Shown: positions 1 through 11,913 of the stretch, in pieces | Layout: every line of letters starts with the position of its first letter | Position numbering within the stretch: position 1 is the first letter of the stretch | Assembly (NCBI GenBank): GCA_025506515.1 | Contig: CM046442.1 | Span: forward strand, 109,297,706 to 109,361,705 | Origin: Flaveria trinervia | Taxonomy: Eukaryota > Streptophyta > Magnoliopsida > Asterales > Asteraceae | DNA: 64,000 nt | Reading direction: 5' to 3' | Made by a program: the position numbers and the translations under genes | Notes under the pieces: model-generated | What the model saw: the letters and a program-made list of their open reading frames with translations, nothing else | Database searches by the model: none | What the model was told of the DNA's origin: nothing

Positions 1-425
1 AAGAAAGTGATGAACATTAAAGGAAGATAATAATGAGATTATCTATGTGTACGTATGATGTGTGATCATGTATGAAAGTATTGAATGGTTTTGAAAGAAA
101 GTAAGTATATTTTATTTTAAAACTAGAACTCACTCAACAACGCTGACTTCTATGTGTTTCCAGTTGGCAGGTAATGGTTGCTGAGGATGGCACGGGATGG
201 CTACTTGGTTCATTTTGGATGGCATTCTCTTGTATAATGTTTTTGCATTGTAATGCGAGCAAACGATGTTTTGTAATGATTGTTGTATTATTTTGCAAAA
301 GCAATTATAATGAAATATTTGTTTTAAATGTTTCATCTGCAATGTTTTATAAAAGTTAATGTAATTATACGTTTTATGTGCGATGATTGACCAGTTGTGA
401 GCGTCCTAAGAATGGGGGCCTTACA
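1..425 (+). repeat. Right-end part of a Gypsy-type LTR (family A)
   Basis: Closely matches the last ~430 bp of the solo LTR that ends at 26585: the shared segments include the 'gaactcactcagcaacgctg' region and the terminal 'ggggccttaca'. The LTR's left part lies outside the window. It ends in CA at 425 and abuts a fragment of LTR family E. The short plus-strand ORF inside it (174-359) is not a gene. Confidence 0.75.
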
Positions 426-690
426 CATTACGGTTTGACATGAAACATTCTCTATTAATCCCATTTAACTGAGCCTGAACCTCCTACTCAACCTATTTGA
501 ACTATTTGTAATCCCAATTACACCTGAAATATACATACATATAGATTTATCAGCATCTTACCTATCGACCTGCAATTCAATCTAACACCCATTTCTAAGT
601 TTTTTAAACTGAAACTGATCAGTTTCTTCGCATCATCATCATTTAAGGAAGTTGTACAAGCAAATAATTTGATTACTATCATCATTTACT
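426..690 (+). repeat. Fragment of Gypsy-type LTR family E
   Basis: About 260 bp that matches 30998-31255 in the same orientation, beginning near 'tttgacatgaaacattctc' and continuing through 'atcatcatcatttaag'. The family A LTR to its left ends exactly where the match begins, so A probably inserted into an E copy. No coding potential is seen. From 691 to about 930 nothing is recognised. Confidence 0.6.
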
Positions 691-930
691 TTTCGAATCT
701 GATTCATCCTTGCCCTGGACATATATGTACTCATTAACTTAGAATCAAACATACATCAGGTAAACTGATTACATATACAACCCCTTTATCGTGTTCAAAT
801 AAAATTCCTAATGTTGATTTCGTTATCAATTCATTTTCTTGACCAATTTGTTAATTTGGATTCTAGGGATCATATGGATCGGGAGAATTAAGCAATTAAT
901 GTTTTTAAAATTTTAATGATGTTTTTAAGC

Positions 931-952
931 AGATCTGGGCTCTAGCCCAACC
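931..952 (+). repeat. 5' part of a tRNA-derived SINE, split by Copia D
   Basis: 'gggctctagcccaacc' followed by 'ggttgg' resembles a tRNA/SINE 5' end with a pol III A box. The other half, with a B-box-like 'gagttcgacac', lies directly beyond the other LTR of element D at 28002. The two halves would have normal A-to-B spacing if D were removed. The SINE reading is inferred from these two motifs only. Confidence 0.45.
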
Positions 953-1480
953 GGTTGGTCCATTTGATCGAATTTCAATAAAATTGATACGTTCAATCGT
1001 TCAATATCAGAAACAATAGACAAACTACAAAGATGAAGATGAATAATAACAACCGTAATGTATTCAAATATAATCAATAAGGATCCAATACAATCAAAGA
1101 AAACAAAGCTCAATATATTTCAGTAACGTAACAACTTACAATAGTCTCTTGCAACAAAAATATTTGATTAGGCTTTTGCAAGGATGCTCAACAATGAGCA
1201 AGATCAAAACTATATATAGAAGTCATAGTTTCGCTGACAGTTTCGCTGTCAGTGAAACTATGCTGCCGAAAATGTAGTTTCGTCCGGCAGAGATTAACAG
1301 TTTCGCCGGGTGAACTAATCAGCTGACTTTGAGCGAAACTGTAGTTTCGCTCATAGATTCGCTAGGCAGCAAAACTACACAAAACAAGAAACATTCGAAA
1401 GTAAACTAACATTAGACCTATTACAATGAAATATAAACAAAATCTAAACTAAGGTGAGTCCAACCTATACTTGATCTTCA
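953..1480 (-). repeat. 3' LTR of Copia D
   Basis: Aligns throughout with 27477-28001. Shared landmarks are 'ttggtccatttgat' at the left and 'ccaac.tatac.tgatcttca' at the right. The TG terminus is mutated to GG. The right half is full of 'agtttcgct' and its inverse 'agcgaaact', the D-specific motif also seen in the spacer and leader. A convincing polypurine tract is not visible next to 1480, probably because of decay. Confidence 0.75.
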
Positions 1481-1599
1481 ATACTCCGGTCTTTACTGCT
1501 ACCTCTAATGTATCTTTATCAGCTCCTGCAACAACATCCTTGGAAGCTTCAGCCACTGCTTCTCCCTGGTTAGTTCCTGCATCATCAACTTCTTCGGCA

Positions 1600-4065
1600 C
1601 GCGCACTGGCTTCAATATATTTCTTTGTGAGATCCTACACATCCATATTCAGATCATCCTGTACTCTTACCTTCTCAGCCAACTCCTTCACTTCAGCTCT
1701 CACTCCCCGCACCTTGTTAGCCATATTCATAAAGAAACTAGCTTCTTTTCTCGTCTCCTCTCCTACCCTTGCTTTAATGTGATTCTCACAAAGTACCAGC
1801 AGGTCCTCATCACAAAAGGTGAATACCTCCATTGGATCAAACAACCTATACTTAATCCTATTTTTCACCCTGATCACTGCCTCTCCAGTGTTGTTGTCAT
1901 AGAGACATTTCTCAAAGCTTTGTAGTCATTGGGGGAGGGGATCCAACAATCTTACCCTGTTCATAGTTCTTGAGGGTTTCACCCTTAGCATAATCTTCCC
2001 TTTACCTTGCTCCAGTATTTCTTTTTCTTTGACCTTCTATATTCAGCCTTCATGAAATCAAACGACTCAAAATTATCATTCAATTTGTTCTTTATTTCCT
2101 TTTCCAGCAACATAGCGCTTTCACTGAGACCAGCATCCAGTAAAGGCAACACCGCCAACCTTCTTAAATCCCATTTTGGTAAGGTCTTCAATGTCTTCCT
2201 CTTATGCATGTATGTAATTCCTCCCCCTCTCCTCTTGATCATAAACATCTTGAGGTCGGGGTTATACTTCCAACTGATGGTTTTCTTATCAGCCTCTTTC
2301 TTACTTAACCCTTGAATATTTTGAAAAGGGGAGTTAGCTCTTCAATATCCTTCTCCTTCACAAATCAATGATCCTTCGACATTTCAAGCACATCATTCCC
2401 ATCATCTCCCTTCTTGACTACATAGGTTAGTGTCTTTCGTCCACTTCATAATATTCAGGCTCTGAGTCATAATCAACTAACTGCTCATCATCCTCATCCT
2501 CATCCACCAATCCCTTCTCAACAGTCATCTCAACTCCTTCAGTTTGTTATAGGAACATCTCTTCTCCTCCGAAATCATCAATGTTCATCCCTATATCAAC
2601 AAAACCAGCTTCAAACACCTGCTCCACATTCTCTACGTTCACATTCACTCCTACCTCATTCTCTTTCTCAACCTCCTGCCTCACACCTAAACCACCTGCC
2701 TCCTCAGTCGCAGCACGAGATGTGCCCTCTCCTACCCGAGAAGATGTACCCACATTTAGAAATGGGTATTTGGATGTGTTAGTCAAATCATCTAACTTAG
2801 GTTGTGTTAGTTGATTGGGTAGGCCAGCTGCTATCTTAAGTTCATTCACCTCAGTCAGCAATCTTTTGATCAATCTTTGCTTATCCATCATCATTCTCGT
2901 CATACCTTCAATCATCTCATCCTTTCATTTTTCCCTCAATTCTTGTTAGTAAGTTTGGTCTTAATCATGCTCAACTCATTAGCAAGAGAAGAGTTGAGGT
3001 TTCTAATCACGTCCTCATCCAAACCTGCTCTTTCCTCCCTTCTCGGGGGCTTAGTAAACGATTGATGTTTATGTTTGGTTCTTTTCTCAGTCTCTTCGTC
3101 ATTTGCTTTCTTCTTTGACCTCTTTTCTTTTTTCCATTCTAGCTTCCTCAGCCATATCAAGAATTTCCTCCTCAAAATCATAATCTTTCTCTTTCGCGTA
3201 CCTCTTACTTTTCTTAACAGCTTCAGTCTGTTTCAGCCTTGTCACTTCCGCTCTTTTCTCCTTCGACTCATTTATCCTCCTAATATAATTCCATCGTTCC
3301 GGAGGGTACATATTTTCCCAAAGATGAGTGATTTTCCTACTGAAGTCATGTCTACTAGCATAACAGTCTGCATATATACGGGTGTTCATCTGTACTAATC
3401 TCTTGATCTCTCCATGTCTTGGAATATTAGGTATAAGATCATCTATAATCATGTGAATGAATCTAGGGTACAGGAGCCACTTGTCCTTCTTTAATGCCAT
3501 TATATTCTCAGCCAATCAATTAAAAATCAATCTTGTAATGTTGGCCTTTTGCCCTCTACAACAAATCACCATGGCTTTAGCCCAGCCTAGGTTCAACCCG
3601 TCTGATCCACCTTTACGATGATCTAAGCATATAATAAACACGTGGGCTATATATATCCACTCCTTGGAGAGAAAGGACTTTTTGATTTCCTTTCTCGTGC
3701 CAAACGGAGGTCCCTCATATCCATAGATCTAAAATCCTCAAACACCTACTCATCAGATACAATGAGTTCCTCTCCGGTATCCTCATCGAGTCTCAACACC
3801 CTCGATATAATCTCAGTAGTGATAATTAGGTCATTCTCCATCACTCTAGCTACAATCCTCTGAGGATTGGCTCTCGTGTCATATTCAACAGTACGCCAGA
3901 AATCTCGAATGTGTAAATCATATACAGTAGAAAAATGTGAGATCGCATAGGCGATTGGAGATCTCTATAACCACGTATGCAATCTCTAAAACCGGATAGC
4001 TTGGGATGAGAGTCATCCAGAAGAGCTGTAATGTTATTCCTCTCATCAAATTTAAGATTAGCCAT
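1600..4065 (-). pseudogene. Degenerate extra ORF (ORF3) of Copia D
   Basis: Minus-strand coding remnants run from an ATG at 4065 leftward through frame-broken segments (3515-3099, 2915-2547, 2248-1985, 1877-1635). They lie downstream of pol, where ordinary Copia elements have nothing. The N-terminal part shows the pattern FWRTV, then ITTEIISRVLRLDED, then LLYPRFIHMIIDDL. This corresponds in spacing to QFW, TADIIRQALHLHD and YIPGFLMAIILDEL in ORF3 of Copia C. The C-terminal part is charged and coiled-coil-like (Lys/Glu-rich around 3300-3100), then acidic. From memory, related proteins are common in Asteraceae databases under unreliable names; the function is unknown. Multiple stops and shifts make this copy non-functional. 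Confidence 0.6.
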
Positions 4066-5919
4066 GGAATCTGAAAAATAGATGAAACGTATTAGTATAG
4101 TATATTAAAAATTAATATTAAAGAAAAATAATTAAAAGAATAAAAATGAACAAAAAACAATTTAATTTCGCTAGCTGAACTTATAGTTTCGTTGGTCGAA
4201 ATATTAGCTTTGGCAAGCGAAAGTGTAATTTTGGCAGTAATTATTAAGTAATTTCGGCAAGACAGTCCAGTAGGTTTGACAGGCCGAAACTATAGATTCA
4301 GTGCGAAGAAATTGAAATTTGATCAGCGAAACTGTTAAGTTCGCTCGGACAGCATAACTGCACAGTTTCGCTGAAAAACCTTTAAACTTTCGTTTAGTTT
4401 CACTGGACTATCGATACTTTCATAGTAAGAACTGTGAAGGTACCGAAGAGTCTCAATAACATAAACCCACAATGAAGCGTTTAAACCTAGATTAAACTAT
4501 AGTCTTGAGTTCAAAACTCACATGCAAAGAGGAAACAAGAGTCAATCGAGGACCACAAGTACAAAAACTCAGTTTCGTGAAATAAGGTCACGGGAGGGTT
4601 CTCTATAACATAAAACTACGACAATGCGAAAATGAGCAGATAATTTCGCAAATTGAGTAATATCGGACTTAGTTTCACAGGCAGCGAAACATAGTTTCGG
4701 CCATATAAACTCTGGTCGAAACTGACCTTGCAATGTGCGAAAGAGCTGGCGAAGCTATAATTTCAACCTACGAAACTCCCAGCAAAAGTATAATTTCGCT
4801 GGAGACATAAAAAATTAAAAAAAATTAAAATTAAAATTTTCTTTTCTTTTTAAAATAAAATAAAGAAAAATTATTTGGAAAAGAATTAAAATAAAGTAAA
4901 CAAAATAAAAAAATCAAAAGGAATTTGCCCCACAAAACCTTATCACACTTCATGTATTTTTAAACAAAATCAAACAGTAGAAAAAGGATATGAACAAGAA
5001 GTTGAAAAGATCTTCTAGAGAGTCAAAGTTTGGCGAGATCGCTCATATACTTGTCCCTTTAAGTCCATGCCTTCATTTTAACAAGTGCACCACAACTACT
5101 GTTAATATGTTTTGGTTCTTTTAAAGAAAACATTGAATGACTCAGTCCCCATAGACATTTGGCAAAAAAACTTATCCTAACCTCATGATATATTGAACAA
5201 ATGACACGCTCTGCTTGACTATTCCTCTCAGAAATAACATAGGTCCTTTTTTCAAAAGAAGAAATGCTCTTATAAACATCAAATGATGAGAGCTCCGGGT
5301 CTATACTTACGTATAATAGAGGAGTTGATCAATTAGTCTTACAGATGAGAGCTTTAGGTCTATACTTATGTATAACAGAGAAGATCATCATATTATGCCA
5401 ATGAAAGTTCCAAATCAGTACTATCGTACAGTAGAGGAGATTATCACACCAGGTTAATGTTCACACATAACAAAGGAGATAAGCACTAGATATAATATAA
5501 CAAGGAGCTTCTTAGATGCAAAGAGAAGTAAACATATAGCTTTTGAGATAGGGTGGGAGATTTAGACACAAAGATACTTTAGATACGAATAACTCAAAAC
5601 AGAGATATCACGTTCTCAATACTTTTTGAACAAGGACTTGAAACTTTGTGAAGGCCAAAAATGTCAAGGGGATTATTCGAATCATCAAGTTTCTTGTTCT
5701 TATTAATTAAGATGCAAGATTACTATTTACTTCGCTTTGAGGCTGAACCTATCAGGCAAATCACAACACAATACTATTGACCTCCTTTACATCATCCAGG
5801 CTTCTCATTTTATTCTGCAAATGAAAACAAGAAGAACATTATTACAAATATTCTCCCCCGAAATTTCTACGAATAAGCAAGATGTAAAAAATTTATTTAG
5901 CTATATATCACTATCATTC

Positions 5920-5960
<41 letters not shown>

Positions 5961-6078
5961 TATTATTATGTTTTGTTTATATTTTTATATGAAAGATGAT
6001 GAAGGGCTATGGAGTGGGCAGAACGAAAAGAAAAGAAAGAAAAACATGTACATGAAATGTTGTTTAAGGAAAAGGAGT
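4066..6078. repeat. Copia D pol-ORF3 spacer with 'agtttcgct' motif clusters
   Basis: About 2 kb without a credible gene. From 4165 to 4810 the 9-mer 'agtttcgct', its complement 'agcgaaact' and one-mismatch variants occur every few tens of bases, in both orientations. The same motif fills the D LTR and the D leader. The rest is AT-rich and includes ATT repeats at about 5929-5970. The ORF at 5737-6087 is low-complexity and runs through that microsatellite. Confidence 0.55.
5929..5970. repeat. (TTA)n microsatellite
   Basis: About 13 uninterrupted tta/att units inside the Copia D spacer. Confidence 0.9.
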
Positions 6079-7600
6079 TTAAAATGATATTAATCCTAAC
6101 ATAGAGATCAATTCATAAAAATGAGGTTTATCAAACGTTTTAGTGAAAAGATATTGCTTTTTGATTTTTTGTGTCAATAGGAATAATATCAATAGAACCC
6201 TTTTCCTGAGCATCACGAATTGCATGAATTCATGTCTCAATGTGTTTGGTTCGGGAATGATGAATAGGATTTTTGGAAATGTCAATAGTTGCTTTGTTGC
6301 CACAAAACAACAGTGTATGGCGAAAGTTGATCCCGTAGTCAATCATCTAATATTATATCCAAAGCAGTTGACAGCAACAGCTTGAAGCATCAAGTATTTT
6401 GCTTCCCTCGTAGAAAGAGAAACAGTGGTCTGTTTCTTACTCTATTATGATACCAGGCAATTTCCTAAGTACTAGCAGCCTCCAGTAACTGACTTTCTGT
6501 TTAACTTGCAACCATTAGAATCACTATCAGAATAAGCATGTAAGTCAAATTTCCCACCATCAGGATACCAAAGCCCTAAACGAGAAGAGCCTTTAAGATA
6601 ACGAAAGGTTCGTTTTACGGCCTTTTCATAAGACTCTTTCGGAGCAGATTGGTATTGAGCACAATATCCTACGGCGAATGTTATATCAGGATGACTCATT
6701 GTAAGATACATAAGGGAACCACTCATTGATCTGTAGAGATGAGGATCAACAGATTTCCCATTCTCGTCAGGAGTGAGGCAAGTTTGAGCAGCGAAAGGAG
6801 TGAGTTCAGCAAAAGCATCATCCATTTTGAATTTTTTCAGAATGTCTTTAATATACTTCTCCTAATGTATGAGAATCCCTCAGGCTTTTGTTCAACCTGT
6901 AACCCAAGGAAAAAGCACATCCCCCTCATCATGCTCATTTCAAAGCGACCACGCATGACTTTCTCAAACTCCCGACACAACTTCGGATTGGTGGAGCCAA
7001 AATAAATAACATCGACATAGACTTGTACAATCAGCGTCTCACCATCCACTTCCTTCTTGAATAATTTTATATTGATGGTGCCACGAGAAAAACCGTTGCT
7101 TAAGAGATATTGTGTTAAGGTCTCGTACCAGATCCGAGGTGTCTGATGCAGACCAAAAGGGACTTATCAAGCTTGTAAACTTTGTAAGGAAAGTCGAGGT
7201 CCTCAAAACCTGGTGGTTGACACACATATATATCTCTTCTTCAATGTATCCATAGAGAAATACACATTTGAAATCCATCTGATAGACTTTGAACTGCTTG
7301 TGAGCGGCATGAGCCAGAAAGATCCTAATAGCTTCAAGACGGGCTACGCGAGCAAAGACTTCTGTATAGTCTATCCATTCTTTTTAAGCAAATCCCTGAA
7401 CCACCAATCTTGACTTATTCCTTACCATAATGCCATGGTAATCGGGTTTGTTCTTGAACATCCATTTCGTGCCAATTGGGCATTTGTTTGGTGGAAGATC
7501 AACCAGGGTCCATACTTAAGTTTCCTAAATGTTGCAGTTCTAATTGCATTGATTCAACCCAATAAGTATCCTGAAGAGCTGCATGAACATTTTTCGGGAT
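6079..7600 (-). pseudogene. Copia D reverse transcriptase and RNase H remnant
   Basis: Reading leftward on the minus strand: 'WVESMQLEL' near 7590 (start of the Copia RT domain), 'FLYGYIEEEIYM' near 7270, then the catalytic region at about 7020, then 'YRSMSGSLMYLTMSHPDI' near 6740 and an RNase H remnant down to about 6079. The RT motif that should be YVDD reads YVDV, so one catalytic aspartate is lost. Several frameshifts separate 7278-7039, 7049-6837, 6825-6472 and 6342-6079. The order and motifs are diagnostic of Ty1/Copia pol. The product would be inactive. Confidence 0.85.
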
Positions 7601-8170
7601 GATTTGGGATATAAAACAAGAGAATATACATACGTAATAAAACCAAATTGACTCTGCGTTCGAACTCCATAAGTGATAGATCCAATGATGTTATCATGGG
7701 GATGATCTTTCAAAGTTTTAAAATCTATGGTCATGGGTAGGATATCTGAAGAAGGTTGATTGATGGGTTGTTGATGGGTAGATGAAGGTGAGGAAGATGG
7801 TAAGTTAGAGTCAATTAGGGAATTAGGAGGTACAGAATTTAGAGTCAATTAGGGAATTAGGAGGTACAGGCTGAGATGAAGTAGATATAGGTGATGAAGG
7901 AAGAGATGCAGAAACAGGTGGAGGTGGAATGTCAAATGATGATGATGAAGATGCAATGTCAACTAATGTAGCATCATTTGTTGATGTATTGGGAGGGGCT
8001 TGAGGAAAGACAGGTAATGGAGCAGGAGGAATGATGTTTGTTTGAACATTTGAGATGGACGCATCATTATCGAAAACAGGAAGATTAAAAGAGTTAAACA
8101 ACGTATCAGAGTCAAAAAACCATGCTGGTTCACACCGGACATCAGAGGAAATAGATTCCTACCAATCTAC
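7601..8170 (-). pseudogene. Copia D variable linker between integrase and RT
   Basis: Minus-strand Pro/Ser-rich segment (8101-7823 and 7848-7540) with low-complexity PPAPLPVFPQAPP and SSSSFDIPPPPV stretches. It sits between the integrase and RT domains, the usual position of the disordered Copia linker. A 26-bp local duplication ('agagtcaattagggaattag' twice, 7807-7870) disrupts the frame. Confidence 0.6.
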
Positions 8171-8930
8171 ATAAATGGACTTTTGCATAATAAGGGTTCT
8201 CTTGTTATACACCCGATAAGCTTTTTGAGAAGAAGAATAACCGACAAAGTAACATTCATCAAAACATAGCCCCGAATTTCGTCTTTTGTGCCCGAGTATT
8301 CAGTAAAGTGCATGAGCAATCAAATGGTTGAAAGAAATCAATCAAAGGCTTTCTCTTATGAAAAAGTTCATAAGGAGTCTTCATTTTGTCTTTGACGATC
8401 AACACCCTGTTCAGAACATATGAAGCACAATTCACCGCCTCTACCCAAAAGATAATGGGTAAAAAGGATTCAATCAACATCGTACAAGTAGCTTCAATGA
8501 GGGTGCGATTCTTTCTTTCAGCAACACCATTCTGTGAGTTCTCACAGCACTAAATTCTCTAAGAATTCCCTTAATAGCACAAAAAAAATAAAAAATCTGA
8601 CTTCTAAATTCATTACCATTGTCATTTCTAATCGTCATAACCTTCCTCTTGCTTATCGTCTCAATTGAAAGAATTAATTTCTATAACTCCTCAGCAACAT
8701 CTCCTTTGTGAGCAAGAAATCTTACCCAGGAATATCTGGAAAAATCATTTGTTACAACAAGACAGAAAGATTTTTTAGCAATTGATTTAACACTGATTGG
8801 GCCAAACAAATCAGTATGCAACAACTCCAGGGGATTAGATATGCTATTTTCAATTTTTGGGTAATGTGGTTTCTTATGTTGTTTTCCCTTGGCACACGCC
8901 ATACATTTTTCAACCACCGAAAAGTCCTTT
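8171..8930 (-). pseudogene. Copia D integrase remnant
   Basis: Segments 8917-8681 and 8480-8259 on the minus strand. Visible motifs are 'CMACAKGKQHKKPHYP' (second half of the zinc-binding domain), 'PLELLHTDLFGPI', 'VTNDFSRYSWVRFLAHK' (catalytic core), and 'LPIIFWVEAVNCASYVLNRV' followed by 'KTPYELFHKRKP'. This is the GAG-pre-integrase/rve layout of Copia pol. Frames are broken between the two segments. Confidence 0.85.
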
Positions 8931-8935
8931 AAAGG

Positions 8936-9430
8936 TCATCTCCTAACAAGATTGTTTTTAACTAATTTGTTTATATTTTTGAAATTAAAGTGGCCCAATC
9001 TACGATGCCATAGAAAAGACTCAGAAGAGGAAGCTTTGGACAAAAGACAAGTGATGGTAGACATTGACTCCCTTGAACCCATGTCAAGAAGATATGTGTC
9101 ACTTTCTTGGAGCCCGCATAACACAATCTCTTCTGGAATATCAACCTCAGATTTCATAAAGAGACATTCATTGGACTTGAACAAGACTAGAATATCTTTA
9201 TTGTTATCTGAGAGACACTCAACTGATTAAATGCAAGTTCAGGTACATAGTTGACTTTCTCTAGAGTAAGAGAGTCGTTGGAAACCTCCTCTTGGCCAAC
9301 CATTTTCCCTCCTTTCTTGTCGCCAGAAAATGTGACATATCCTCCATTGATTATTTGATAATTGGTCAATAAGTTCTTTAGCCATGTCATGTGTCTGGAG
9401 CATCCACTATCAATATGTCATACACTGGTT
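8936..9430 (-). pseudogene. Copia D protease and GAG-pre-integrase remnant
   Basis: The aspartic protease motif 'HIDSGCSRHMTW' is readable around 9420-9385 with its DSG triad intact, followed by 'NGGYVTFSGD'. A frame change at about 9187 leads to 9184-8936, which contains 'LWHRRLGHFNFKNINKLV', the conserved His of the integrase zinc-binding region. Typical Copia polyprotein order. Confidence 0.8.
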
Positions 9431-9549
9431 ACAAATTTAGTGGATGTCTCCTACAGAAATGTCAAAGAACAAATTAACCAGGTGAAACAAGAACCCAAGT
9501 TTGAACAACTTTAGGTTTAGATGAGATTGGCTTCTTACAAAAGAAATTA

Positions 9550-10468
9550 TTAACCAATTGAGTCAATCTATTCCAAATGAATTCCTACTAACATTTCTAT
9601 GATATAGCTCAGGACAGTGCTTAACTACATGATCATTTTTACCACACCAAAAACAATGTGATTTTAATCTAGGTTTGTTATGAAAAAATGTATGGATTTT
9701 ATTTATGTATATTTCCTCATCACATTTAGACAATCTAGAATCTATATCACTGTAAGTCTCATACATGTCTCTAGGTCTATTTTTATTTAAAAAAGAATAA
9801 TTATTTGCAAAAGAAAATGAGTTTTCATCAAAAATACATGGGGTACTTATACCACTTGCACTTGCCTCAGATGATGACGTTACCCTTTCATTTGATAAAA
9901 AAAATATTAGTTGGGGGTAAAAGATAGGATAGGGTGAGAAAATAATTTTTCAAAACAATTATTTTTAATTTTCTCGTTACTCTTCACAATGGAATCATTC
10001 ACAATATTAACACAATCAGAAGAGGTATCATCATTAGAATCAACATTATTTAAAGAGGAAATAGAAACATCACTAGAACAAGATGAGACAGTGTTTATTA
10101 TAGTTTGACGTGAAATAAAGACATAATTTAAACTGGATTTATGATCTAAGACAGAATGCTGAGATTCATGTGTACTAAGACTAGTGCATCCAAAGCCACT
10201 AGTCCGTCCATAATGATAGTCCTCACGAACATGCTTAATGTTCACACCTTCTAAACCTACAGAAATACTGTTAGTATCTATTGTGATTAAATCATTAGAA
10301 GGATGAGGAACATGCATAGGTGAATAATAGTAACTACTAGGAGGAGGGTAACATCTTAGTATTTTCATAGCCCAAACCTGTTTTAATCCTAGCCCCCCTT
10401 TGAGATTTGCATAAATCATCATGTTTCATCCCCGATATTGTCTATTTATCAAGCTTTGACTGAATTTT
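9550..10468 (-). pseudogene. Copia D gag C-terminal part with second CCHC knuckle
   Basis: ORFs 10422-9907 and 9766-9563 on the minus strand. The second contains C-FW-C-GKND-H-VVKH-C, a perfect CX2CX4HX4C zinc knuckle. The first is Ser/Asn/Asp-rich with no recognised fold. At 10469 the sequence is cut by the insertion of Copia C; the gag reading resumes beyond 22921. Confidence 0.65.
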
Positions 10469-10473
10469 GCTTG

Positions 10474-11320
10474 TGTTAGGATCAGTGATCTACGTTTGAA
10501 TGATTAGAGAGTATAGCAGCGGAATTCTAACAATGAATTAGCCAATCACAAGAACAAAGATATTCAATGTAAGAACAAAAACGGTTATAGATAGAGAGAA
10601 TTCTGCAGATAAATTTCATTCAATATTCGCTTTCGTGGTAACGGAATGTCACATACAATTAGGTCGACACCTCTTATATAAGAGATGTGACGTCTGCTGA
10701 TGTCACTTGATAGTGACATCTAACAGATTTATCACAACTACTGATAGTTAACACAACTACTGAAGATGTCAAACAGCTGACATCTTCTTACAAAAATGCT
10801 AAGTGTTAACTATTATTACAACTACTAAAAAGAAAACTACTGAAACAATAACAACTGAAGAACATACTCTTCAGTTGTTTTACAAATACTGAAACAAGAA
10901 ACTACTAAAAGATAAACCATCACAACTACTGAAGAAGACCTCTTCAGCTTTGTGACAACGTCTGATACTTTGTCTTCAGCACTTGTGTCTTCAGACTTTG
11001 TCTTCAGCACTTGTGTCTTCAGACTTTGTCTTCAGTACTTGTGTCTTCAGACTTTGTCTTCAGCACTTGTGTCTTCAGACTTTGTCTCAGCACTTGTGTC
11101 TTCAGACTTTCTTCAGCACTTGTGTCTTCAGACTTTGTCTTCAGCACTTGTGTCTTCAGACTTTGTCTTCAGCACTTGTGTCTTCAGACTGTCTTCAGAC
11201 TTTGTGTTTTCAGACTTGTAATCAGTGTTGTCTTCAGCTGTTGTGGTCTTCAGTAGTTGTTGTGATGTCTGTGGACTTAAAGGTTTTTCTGATCGGCTCA
11301 TTGGTTCTTTTGGTCCAACA
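10474..11320 (-). repeat. 3' LTR of Copia C
   Basis: 847 bp, nearly identical to 22030-22916. Differences include single-base and short indels as well as a few substitutions. It contains many 'caactactga' and 'cttcagttgtt' words, then the 28-bp tandem array at 10974-11215. It starts TG and ends CA. Confidence 0.93.
10974..11215. repeat. 28-bp tandem array in the Copia C 3' LTR (about 8 units)
   Basis: The unit begins 'cttcagcacttgtg' and continues 'tcttcagactttgt'. About eight copies are present, the fifth shortened. Because 28 is not a multiple of three, the array is open in several frames, which creates Leu/Ser/Val-rich spurious ORFs on the plus strand. Confidence 0.9.
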
Positions 11321-11335
11321 AACTCCCCCTGAACC
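11321..11335 (-). promoter_or_regulatory. Polypurine tract of Copia C
   Basis: 'aactccccctgaacc' directly inside the 3' LTR reads ggttcagggggagtt on the element strand. This is the expected primer for plus-strand DNA synthesis. Confidence 0.85.
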
Positions 11336-11913
11336 AATGCAGCCAAAACCTTTAACTTTATTGAGGTCCCACTTATTGTTGGCAGAATGGTTGGTCTTTT
11401 TCCTTCTTGATCAGTTGAGAAGATGACCCATATAAGCACTGGCCTGGGAAGAAATCTCAGAGATCTGTTTGGCAAGGTATGAATGGGAACTCTGTTTTGG
11501 GGAACTGGACACAGAGTTGTTACCCCATTCATGAGATCTACTTCCCTATGATGAGTCTGTACGACTCTCGAACATAGGCCTCAAGGAGAACAACCTGTTC
11601 CTCCTTGGAGAGTTCTTCTACTCCTCCTCAAAGAAGAACTCTGGACCATAGTACTCAGATAAGTACTTTACAGTCCTGCCATTCTTCAACTCCACAGTAG
11701 TTATCTCCCTATAGACAAATCATCAGGATGAGTGCCCTCAAGAAGTAACTGGAGCTCATTCTTCTTAATGTCTTCAAGCTTCTTATATAATAACCCCTTT
11801 TTGATCATCTTGTTTTCCTAAGGCTTGAGGGGTCATTTTTGATTGATGAGCCTTCTTGAATTCATCGATTATTTCCCAGGGTGAGACTACAATGGCCAAC
11901 ATGATTGTAGAGT

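Noticed and set aside
5737..6087. 116-aa plus ORF with a Leu/Phe-rich 'membrane' stretch
   Set aside because: The hydrophobic run is the (TTA)n microsatellite read as Leu codons.
10952..11426. Three overlapping plus-strand ORFs rich in Leu, Ser, Val and Cys
   Set aside because: They are translations of the 28-bp tandem repeat in the Copia C LTR. The same ORFs recur at 22513-22933.
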